Below, piece after piece: positions 6,352 to 11,973 of a DNA stretch of 11,973 nt. Origin of the DNA: an uncultured Eubacterium sp. (GTDB lineage Bacteria > Bacillota > Clostridia > Lachnospirales > Lachnospiraceae). Below the pieces are notes generated by a model, which was not told the DNA's origin, did no database searches, and saw nothing but the letters and a program-made list of their open reading frames with translations. The stretch covers positions 1 through 11,973 of the forward strand of contig CAKRIZ010000051.1 of assembly GCA_934351445.1 (NCBI GenBank). Direction: 5' to 3'. Both the position numbers and the translations under genes were made by a program. Position 1 is the first letter of the stretch. Every line of letters begins with the position of its first letter.

Positions 6352-6384
6352 ACTATATAAGGAAGTTTTGGAAAAGGAGAATCT

Positions 6385-8313
6385 ATGAGTAGTGAAATCA
6401 AATTAAACCAGGTGCAGATCAGTGATGATTTCTGGTCGCATATGCAGGATCTGGTCACAGATGTCGTCATTCCGTTTCAGGAACGTGTATTAAATGATGA
6501 GGAGCCTGGTGTGGAGAAAAGCCACGCGATCGACAATTTCCGTATCGCGGCGGGACTGGCTAAGGGCGAATTTTACGGTATGGTATTTCAGGACAGTGAC
6601 GTTGCAAAATGGTTGGAGGGTGTTGCCTATTCGCTCATCATCAAGCCGGATGCCGAGCTAGAGGCGCGCGCAGATGCGATCATCGAGATCGTTGCAGGGG
6701 CGCAGCAGGAGGATGGCTACCTGAATACCTATTTTACGATCAAAGAGCCGGAACACCGCTGGCAGAATCTGCTCGAGTGCCATGAACTGTACTGCGCCGG
6801 GCATATGATGGAGGCAGCCGTGGCATATTATGAGGCGACCGGAAAGGATCGTCTGCTTGGTGTGATGGAGCGTATGGCAGAGCATATCATCCGCCGTTTT
6901 GGGGATGATGAGGGAAAGGTGACCGGTATCCCCGGACATCAGGAGGTCGAGATCGGTCTGATGCGGATGTACCATGCGACCGGCAAGCAGCAGTACAAGG
7001 ATATGGCGCGCTATTTCCTTGAGGAGCGCGGCAAAAATCCCGATTTCTTTAAAGAAGAAGCCGCAAAGCGTGACTGGGAACACTTTGGCATGAAGCCGGA
7101 GGATACGAAATACAATCAGAGCCATGCGACTGTCTATGAGCAGGACGAAGCAGTCGGACACAGTGTGCGCGCCGTTTATATGTACACGGCAATGGCAGAT
7201 CTGGCAGCAGAGGATGGCGATGCGCGTTTGCTCGAAGCGTGCAGACGTCTGTGGGACAATATCGTGCAGCAGAAGATGTACATCACAGGCGGTATCGGGG
7301 CGACTGTAGCCGGTGAATCATTTTCTGTGCCCTACGAACTGCCGAATGATACTGTGTATGCGGAGACCTGTGCGTCAATCGGACTCGTATTTTTTGCAAA
7401 ACAGATGTTAAAGAGCGAGAAAAAGGGCTGCTATGCAGATGTGATGGAGCGTGAATTGTACAATGGCATCATCAGCGGCATGCAGCGCGATGGCAAACGG
7501 TTTTTCTATGTGAACCCGCTTGAGGTCAATCCAGGTACATCCGGTGTGGCAGCAGGTTATGAGCATGTGATTCCGGAACGTCCGGGCTGGTATGCGTGCG
7601 CATGCTGCCCGCCGAACCTTGTGCGCATGGTGACTTCGCTCGGAAAATATGCGTGGGATGAGGAGAAGGATGTGATCTATTCACATTTGTTTATTGGCAG
7701 TGATGTATCGTTTGCACATGCCGATATTCACGTTGAGAGTAAGTATCCATGGAATGGAAAGGTATCGTATGAGATCAAGGCAAATCAGAACAATGCATTT
7801 ACGTTTGCGATCCATATTCCTTCTTATATAAATAGGAAAACTCTGCGCGTGTGCCTGAATGGTGTGGCTGTAGATACACAGACACTGGTTCGTGATGGAT
7901 ATCTGTATCTGGAACGGAACTGGGGCAGAGCTGATCAAATCACACTGGAATTCCAGATGCCGGTGCGCAAAATCTATGCCAACACAAAGGTGCGTGAAGA
8001 TGTCGGCTGTGTCGCACTCATGCGTGGTCCGGTTGTCTATTGTTTTGAAGGCGTTGATAACGGCGGGCAGCTGCAGGCATTGTATGTGAACCGGACATTG
8101 GATGCTGCGGTTGTCGCAGGAGAGGGAAATCTCTTTGAGGGCATGAGTCTGCTGGATGTAGCAGGGCATCGTCTGGTTTATTCCGGCGGCACGGAACTAT
8201 ACAGTGAAGAAGAACCGGTATTTGAATCTGTCATGCTGCGGGCGATCCCTTATTTCGCATGGGGCAACCGCGGTCTGAACCAGATGCGTGTATGGATGCA
8301 TGAGCTGCGGTAA
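6385..8313 (+). CDS. GH127 beta-L-arabinofuranosidase (DUF1680 family)
   Basis: A retaining enzyme that removes beta-linked L-arabinofuranose, as in Bifidobacterium longum HypBA1 (658 aa); this protein has 642 aa. GH127 uses a zinc-bound cysteine as nucleophile. The corresponding residues are present: Glu327 and Cys329 in VYAETCASIGL, and Cys407-Cys408 in WYACACCPPNLVRM, at a near-constant offset of 10-11 from HypBA1 Glu338, Cys340, Cys417 and Cys418. Glu311 in VAGESFSVPYELPND matches the proposed acid/base Glu322. The N-terminal (alpha/alpha)6 barrel spans about residues 20-430, followed by beta-sandwich domains. There is no signal peptide, so it is cytoplasmic. AAGGAG lies 5 nt before the ATG. 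With the GH51 enzyme beside it, both anomers of arabinofuranose can be removed. Related GH127 members may have other specificities, so the exact substrate is inferred. Confidence 0.92.
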   Translation: MSSEIKLNQVQISDDFWSHMQDLVTDVVIPFQERVLNDEEPGVEKSHAIDNFRIAAGLAKGEFYGMVFQDSDVAKWLEGVAYSLIIKPDAELEARADAIIEIVAGAQQEDGYLNTYFTIKEPEHRWQNLLECHELYCAGHMMEAAVAYYEATGKDRLLGVMERMAEHIIRRFGDDEGKVTGIPGHQEVEIGLMRMYHATGKQQYKDMARYFLEERGKNPDFFKEEAAKRDWEHFGMKPEDTKYNQSHATVYEQDEAVGHSVRAVYMYTAMADLAAEDGDARLLEACRRLWDNIVQQKMYITGGIGATVAGESFSVPYELPNDTVYAETCASIGLVFFAKQMLKSEKKGCYADVMERELYNGIISGMQRDGKRFFYVNPLEVNPGTSGVAAGYEHVIPERPGWYACACCPPNLVRMVTSLGKYAWDEEKDVIYSHLFIGSDVSFAHADIHVESKYPWNGKVSYEIKANQNNAFTFAIHIPSYINRKTLRVCLNGVAVDTQTLVRDGYLYLERNWGRADQITLEFQMPVRKIYANTKVREDVGCVALMRGPVVYCFEGVDNGGQLQALYVNRTLDAAVVAGEGNLFEGMSLLDVAGHRLVYSGGTELYSEEEPVFESVMLRAIPYFAWGNRGLNQMRVWMHELR

Positions 8314-8369
8314 ATCCGTCCATTTCGGTGCCAGTTTTGGTAAAAATGTTGCAAACAGTGTCTGGGTGA

Positions 8370-8398
8370 TTGCAATGCCACAGGTGCGCAGTTATAAT
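8370..8398 (+). promoter_or_regulatory. Candidate promoter upstream of galK
   Basis: TTGCAA (8370-8375) and a perfect TATAAT (8393-8398) are 17 bp apart. A start near 8405 would place the polymerase only about 9 nt before the terminator hairpin at 8414-8451. Either this promoter serves an attenuated galK leader or it is a chance match. The galKT genes could also be reached by read-through from the GH127 gene. Confidence 0.55.
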
Positions 8399-8413
8399 AA
8401 AATATAAGAAGAC

Positions 8414-8451
8414 GGTGGTGGAATGCAGGCGCGTTTTCACCACCTTTTTTT
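8414..8451 (+). terminator. Intrinsic terminator or attenuator ahead of galK
   Basis: GGTGGTG (8414-8420) pairs with CACCACC (8438-8444). The stem can extend by one G-T and two A-T pairs, and is followed directly by seven T's (8445-8451). It is the strongest plus-strand terminator inside the gene cluster. It separates the arabinofuranosidase genes from galK-galT. Because a good promoter lies just before it, it may act as an attenuator rather than a simple end. Confidence 0.75.
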
Positions 8452-8486
8452 GTAGCATACTATTATCAGGAGGAGGAAAATATACG

Positions 8487-9653
8487 ATGCAGCAGAAATT
8501 AGTAGAAAAATTTACGGAATTATTCGGATCGGACGGGGAGATCCGTACCTATTTTGCACCGGGACGTGTGAATCTGATCGGTGAGCATACCGATTACAAC
8601 GGAGGACATGTATTTCCGTGTGCACTGACGATCGGTACTTACGGTGTTGTGCGAAAGAGAGAGGATCGCGTGCTGCGCTTTTATTCCATGAACTTTGAGC
8701 AGCTTGGCGTGATTACATCAAGTCTGGATGACTTAAAGCCCGATCCGGCAGCGGATTGGACGAATTATCCGAAGGGAGTGATCTGGGCGTTTGGCGAGAA
8801 GGGCATGGAGATCACACAGGGCATGGATCTGCTGCTCTACGGCAATATCCCGAACGGATCAGGGCTGAGTTCTTCCGCATCTGTAGAGGTGCTGACCGGA
8901 TATATTTTAAAGGATCTGTATGGCTGTCAGGTCACGAATCAGGATATCGCGCTGATCGGACAGTATTCCGAGAATAAGTTTAACGGTGTCAACTGCGGTA
9001 TCATGGATCAGTTTGCGATCGCAATGGGTAAGAAGGATCATGCGATCTTTTTGGATACTGCAACACTGGAATATACCTATGCACCGATTGTGCTGGAGGA
9101 TGCGAAGATCGTGATCTCCTGCTCGAATAAAAAGCGTGGGCTCGGCGATTCAAAGTACAACGAGCGCCGTGCAGAGTGTGAGAAAGCACTGGAAGAACTG
9201 CAGCAGTATGCGGGTATCAGCAGTCTTGGCGATCTGAGCGAGGAAGAATTTGAAAAATATAAGGGCGCGATCAAGGACGAGGATCGCATGAAACGTGCAA
9301 AGCATGCAGTCTATGAGAACCAGCGGACGATCCATGCAGTTGAGGCGTTGAAAAACGGTGATCTGGAGCAGTTCGGAAAACTGATGAATGAGTCCCATGT
9401 GTCACTGCGCGATGACTATGAGGTGACCGGTATTGAGCTGGATACACTGGCAGAGGAAGCGTGGAAGGTCGATGGTGTGATCGGTTCGCGTATGACCGGA
9501 GCCGGATTCGGTGGATGCTCCGTCAGCATTGTGAAAAATGATGCAGTGGATACATTTATCGAGCAGGTTGGCAAGGCTTATCTGGAGAAGATCGGTTATG
9601 CGGCAGATTTCTATGTGGTAGAGATCGGAGACGGACCGGCGAGACTGGCATAG
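8487..9653 (+). CDS. galK: Galactokinase
   Basis: It phosphorylates alpha-D-galactose at C1 with ATP, the first committed Leloir step, in the cytoplasm. It is 388 aa, the normal length for bacterial GalK, and belongs to the GHMP kinase superfamily. All three family motifs are visible: the galactokinase signature GRVNLIGEHTDYN (26-38), the ATP-binding loop NGSGLSSSASVEV (123-135), and motif 3 MTGAGFGGCS (336-345). Arg27 and Asp174 (in NCGIMDQF) match the catalytic Arg/Asp pair known in other galactokinases. The start at 8487 is set by AGGAGGAGGA (8468-8477), 9 nt upstream; an upstream in-frame TTG at 8370 would encode the promoter and terminator region. galT follows 25 nt later. Its position suggests that galactose is released from the imported glycan or that the two pathways share induction. 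Confidence 0.97.
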   Translation: MQQKLVEKFTELFGSDGEIRTYFAPGRVNLIGEHTDYNGGHVFPCALTIGTYGVVRKREDRVLRFYSMNFEQLGVITSSLDDLKPDPAADWTNYPKGVIWAFGEKGMEITQGMDLLLYGNIPNGSGLSSSASVEVLTGYILKDLYGCQVTNQDIALIGQYSENKFNGVNCGIMDQFAIAMGKKDHAIFLDTATLEYTYAPIVLEDAKIVISCSNKKRGLGDSKYNERRAECEKALEELQQYAGISSLGDLSEEEFEKYKGAIKDEDRMKRAKHAVYENQRTIHAVEALKNGDLEQFGKLMNESHVSLRDDYEVTGIELDTLAEEAWKVDGVIGSRMTGAGFGGCSVSIVKNDAVDTFIEQVGKAYLEKIGYAADFYVVEIGDGPARLA

Positions 9654-9678
9654 GCATTTTTGCCGAAAGGAGATTATT

Positions 9679-11226
9679 ATGAGCGGACAAACGATAGAGA
9701 AAAACATACTGGATCTGACTGACTATGCACTTGCGACCGGATTGATCGATCCACTGGATACGACTTATACGATCAACCAATTGTTGGAATTGTTTGAGCT
9801 GGATGAGATTGATGCCCAACTGTTGGCAGACTGGAAAAAGCGTACACCGATGACACAGGAGCAGGCAGAGGATGTCTTGGAGGGTCTGTTGAATGACATG
9901 TGCGATTATGCATATGCAAAACATATTACAACAGAGAACAGCATCGTATACCGCGATCTGTTTGACACAAAGATTATGAATGTGCTCATGCCTCGGCCGA
10001 GTGAGGTGATCGGAAAATTCCGTGATCTGTATGCGAAGGATTCTGCACAGGCGGCAACTGATTATTTTTACAAACTGAGCCGTGACAGCAACTACATCCG
10101 CCGTTACCGCATTAAAAAAGATCTCAAGTGGACGGCTGATACACCTTACGGCACACTCGATATCACAGTCAACCTGTCCAAACCGGAAAAAGACCCGAAG
10201 GCAATCGCGGCTGCCAAGCTCGCAAAACAGAGCGGCTATCCGAAATGCCTGCTTTGTCCGGAAAATGAAGGTTATGCCGGTCGTGTAAACCATCCGGCGA
10301 GACAGAACCATCGTGTGATTCCGGTGACGATCAATGAGAGCGACTGGTGTTTCCAGTATTCACCGTATGTATATTATAACGAGCATTGTATCGTGTTCAA
10401 TCAGCAGCATATCCCGATGAAGATCGAGCGTGCGACCTTTGGCAAGCTGCTCGACTTCGTTGAGCAGTTTCCGCATTATTTCGTCGGCAGTAATGCCGAT
10501 CTGCCGATTGTCGGAGGATCGATCTTAAGCCATGACCATTTTCAGGGTGGACATTATGAGTTTGCGATGGCAAAGGCACCGATTGAGAAGCCGCTCACAT
10601 TTGAGGGCTATTCTGATATTGAGGCTGGTATCGTAAAATGGCCGATGTCCGTGATCCGGCTGAGTGGTACTGACAAGCAGCGCCTGATTGACCTGGCGGA
10701 TAAGATCCTGCTGGAGTGGCGTGGTTATACCGATGAGGATGCATTTATCTATGCCGAGACAGATGCAGAGCCGCACAATACGATCACACCGATCGCACGT
10801 ATGAGAGATGGACGGCTCGAGCTGGATCTCGTATTGCGTAATAATATTACGACAGAAGAACATCCGTTAGGTGTGTATCACCCGCATGCGAAGCTGCATC
10901 ATATTAAAAAGGAAAATATCGGTCTGATTGAAGTCATGGGACTGGCAGTGCTTCCGGCACGGCTGAAGGATGAGATCGCCGGACTCGCAGATGCAATTGT
11001 AAATGGCAAAGATCTGCGCGCTGATGAGCAGCTTGAGAAGCATGCTGACTGGGTCGATGAATTCCTGCCGAAGTACGATTCGGTCACAGCGGATAATGTG
11101 ACGGATATCATCAAAAAGGAGATCGGACTTGTATTTTCACAGGTGCTTGAGGACGCGGGCGTGTACAAATGTACACCCGAAGGACGTGAGGCATTTGCGC
11201 GGTTTATCGAGGCGGTCAACCAGTAG
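9679..11226 (+). CDS. galT: UDP-glucose--hexose-1-phosphate uridylyltransferase, family 2
   Basis: It exchanges galactose-1-phosphate with UDP-glucose to give UDP-galactose and glucose-1-phosphate, the second Leloir step. At 515 aa it is the longer Firmicutes-type GalT (GalT_II, COG4468), not the roughly 350-aa E. coli type. Visible marks are HPARQNHRVIPVTI (205-218), DLPIVGGSILSHDHFQGG (274-291) with the active-site-like His285-Asp-His287-Phe-Gln289, a CLLC pair (190-193), and the C-terminal HPLGVYHPHAKLHHIKKENIG region. AAAGGAG lies 6 nt before the ATG, and the gene starts 25 nt after galK, so the two form one unit. galE, needed to recycle UDP-galactose, is not in the window. A weak hairpin at 11256-11302 may end the operon. 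Confidence 0.95.
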   Translation: MSGQTIEKNILDLTDYALATGLIDPLDTTYTINQLLELFELDEIDAQLLADWKKRTPMTQEQAEDVLEGLLNDMCDYAYAKHITTENSIVYRDLFDTKIMNVLMPRPSEVIGKFRDLYAKDSAQAATDYFYKLSRDSNYIRRYRIKKDLKWTADTPYGTLDITVNLSKPEKDPKAIAAAKLAKQSGYPKCLLCPENEGYAGRVNHPARQNHRVIPVTINESDWCFQYSPYVYYNEHCIVFNQQHIPMKIERATFGKLLDFVEQFPHYFVGSNADLPIVGGSILSHDHFQGGHYEFAMAKAPIEKPLTFEGYSDIEAGIVKWPMSVIRLSGTDKQRLIDLADKILLEWRGYTDEDAFIYAETDAEPHNTITPIARMRDGRLELDLVLRNNITTEEHPLGVYHPHAKLHHIKKENIGLIEVMGLAVLPARLKDEIAGLADAIVNGKDLRADEQLEKHADWVDEFLPKYDSVTADNVTDIIKKEIGLVFSQVLEDAGVYKCTPEGREAFARFIEAVNQ

Positions 11227-11255
11227 TGTCGGAGTCTTGTTCGGTGATGAATTGA

Positions 11256-11302
11256 GAGAAGGTAACTGTGAGGGTACTGTACAGTTATGGCTTCTCCCTT
11301 TT
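11256..11302 (+). terminator. Possible operon terminator after galT
   Basis: GAGAAG (11256-11261) pairs with CTTCTC (11291-11296), and AACTGT (11264-11269) with ACAGTT (11281-11286). An internal loop separates the two stems and an 11-nt apical loop closes them. CCTTTT follows. The stem is broken and the T-run is short (four), so it is a weaker candidate than the other terminators here. The apical part also contains the 10-bp palindrome ACTGTACAGT (11277-11286), which competes with the inner stem. Confidence 0.45.
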
Positions 11303-11416
11303 CGGAAATGTGTTCCTATTGCCTGTTAGATTAAACTAACACGAATATTTATTCATTCCTACATATTTTATTCATTTTTTCTTTAGGTTGATAAGCAATT
11401 CGTGAAATTTGAATTT
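11303..11416. other. AT-rich spacer without a recognisable gene
   Basis: Between the possible galT terminator and the next hairpin I see no gene, RNA or clear promoter. The stretch is AT-rich, with near-repeats ATTTATTCATT (about 11347) and TTTTATTCATTTT (about 11367). Together with the decayed sequences to the right, it looks like neglected intergenic DNA at a rearrangement border. Confidence 0.5.
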
Positions 11417-11452
11417 TGAAAAGGCTACCACACCTGGGAGGTGAGGTAGCCT
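11416..11452 (-). terminator. Terminator of a minus-strand gene remnant
   Basis: AAGGCTACC pairs with GGTAGCCTT as a 9-bp outer stem. After one A-A mismatch, an inner CACCT/AGGTG stem closes on a GGG loop. On the minus strand the hairpin is followed by TTTTC, while the plus side has no T-run, so it terminates leftward transcription. It lies just past the stop codon of the minus-strand reading frame ending at 11462. Confidence 0.65.
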
Positions 11453-11461
11453 TGGAACTTA

Positions 11462-11575
11462 TTAGTCTAAAGCAATTGTTATGTATCCTCTTTCATCACT
11501 ATTATCCCAGTCAAATTTAATGTATACACCAGATTCTATTTTGATTTGTTTCTTTCTGACAGCCGGAAGTGGCAG
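11462..11575 (-). pseudogene. 3' remnant of an unidentified minus-strand gene
   Basis: On the minus strand an open frame ends at 11464-11462 (TAA). It reads, toward its end, IKIESGVYIKFDWDNSDE and then RGYITIALD. It looks like real protein sequence, with alternating strand-like residues and an acidic turn, and a terminator follows immediately. Upstream, the frame closes at a stop at about 11576-11578, with no plausible start, so only some 37 codons remain. I do not recognise the family. The true part may be shorter, because the border with the plus-strand GH1-like sequence falls somewhere around 11540-11580. It may be the tail of a gene cut by a rearrangement or by insertion and loss of a mobile element. 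Confidence 0.4.
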
Positions 11576-11651
11576 TTATACAGTGGAAGGACAATGTGAT
11601 GCACTTGTTACGACAATCCGTGGATGGCGAGAGAACTTGCTGATTACATAG

Positions 11652-11973
11652 AGAATCTGGGAATCGGGGAAAATATATTCCGGACATACCGGCGAGATCG
11701 CATGTGATCATTATCACAGATATAAAGAAGATGTTCAGTTAATGAAGGAAATGGGACTGAAAGCATATCGCTTTTCTATCGACTGGTCACGAGTTTTACC
11801 AGAGGGATTTGGGAGAGTGAATGAGAAAGGAATTGAATTCTATAACCATCTGATTGATGAACTTGTGGAAAATAAGATCGAACCATATATTACTTTGTAT
11901 CACTGGGAACTTCCGTATGAAATCTATAAAAGAGGCGGATGGATGAATCCGCAGATCGTGGAATGGTTTGGAG
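11652..11973 (+). pseudogene. GH1 beta-glucosidase/6-phospho-beta-glucosidase fragment, N-terminus disrupted
   Basis: From the codon after a TAG at 11649-11651 the frame reads RIWESGKIYSGHTGEIACDHY and continues through YKEDVQLMKEMGLKAYRFSI, DWSRVLPEG, a YITLYHWELP block and GGWMNPQIVEWFG, to the window end. These are hallmark N-terminal blocks of glycoside hydrolase family 1; the catalytic TFNEP and ENG motifs would lie beyond the window. An intact GH1 gene would have about 20 residues between its SYQxEG block and the SIWD block. Here the same frame upstream gives GSGSYTVEGQCDA (about 11565-11603), some 15 unrelated residues and the TAG. There is also a deletion after IW, where the usual stretch between SIWD and PGKI is missing. 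No start codon with a ribosome-binding site is visible. Most likely it is a decayed or rearranged gene; a sequencing or assembly error is the alternative. An internal restart, for example at MKEMG (11742), would lack conserved N-terminal strands. Confidence 0.75.

Noticed and set aside
8370..8486. galK extension from TTG 8370
   Set aside because: It would translate the promoter and terminator region; the normal GalK N-terminus begins at 8487 behind AGGAGGAGGA.
9556..10311. Long minus-strand open frame (251 codons) across galK and galT
   Set aside because: It lies opposite two clearly recognised genes, has no family motif, and follows from their codon pattern.
11624..11707. Small plus-strand gene starting at ATG 11624
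   Set aside because: It has no ribosome-binding site and its second half is the GH1 sequence in another frame; kept only as a hint about the junction's origin.

Overview
The window looks like a chromosomal carbohydrate-utilisation locus from a Gram-positive gut anaerobe, most likely a Lachnospiraceae-type Clostridium relative. The signs are strong AGGAGG ribosome-binding sites before nearly every gene, consensus TTGACA/TATAAT promoters, a sugar ABC transporter without its own ATPase gene, the Firmicutes-type (family 2) GalT, and intrinsic terminators with T-runs. The family assignment is inferred from style and gene content, not from a marker gene.

Layout. Positions 1-112 hold two hairpins, including a bidirectional terminator. 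A minus-strand regulator gene (113-1057, ArsR-like helix-turn-helix plus a large C-terminal domain) diverges from a plus-strand operon. The 369-bp divergent region (1058-1426) has a consensus promoter in each direction. It is filled with paired short repeats spaced exactly 20 bp apart, plus palindromes. The plus-strand genes follow: a lipoprotein sugar-binding protein (1427-2908), two CUT1-type permeases (2992-3888, 3891-4769), a GH51 alpha-L-arabinofuranosidase (4785-6305), a GH127 beta-L-arabinofuranosidase (6385-8313), galactokinase (8487-9653) and galactose-1-phosphate uridylyltransferase (9679-11226). Stem-loops in the gaps after the binding protein, the GH51 gene and the GH127 gene probably divide the operon into expression levels.

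How it works together (inference from families). The lipoprotein and permeases import arabinose-containing oligosaccharides, powered by an ATPase encoded elsewhere. The two signal-less arabinofuranosidases remove alpha- and beta-linked L-arabinofuranose in the cytoplasm. Galactose freed from the same glycans enters the Leloir pathway through GalK and GalT. The divergent regulator probably senses a product or substrate. An arabinogalactan- or extensin-like glycan would fit this enzyme set. No araA/B/D, galE or ATPase gene lies in the window.

From 11227 to the end the sequence is a junction zone. It has a possible operon terminator and an AT-rich spacer. Next comes the 3' end of an unidentified minus-strand gene with its own terminator, and then a GH1 beta-glucosidase-like fragment whose N-terminal part is scrambled by an in-frame stop and which runs off the window edge. 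The strongest points for a second look are the mirror-image 20-bp-phased boxes in the divergent promoter region, the unusual regulator, the promoter that appears to fire into a terminator ahead of galK, and the scrambled junction.
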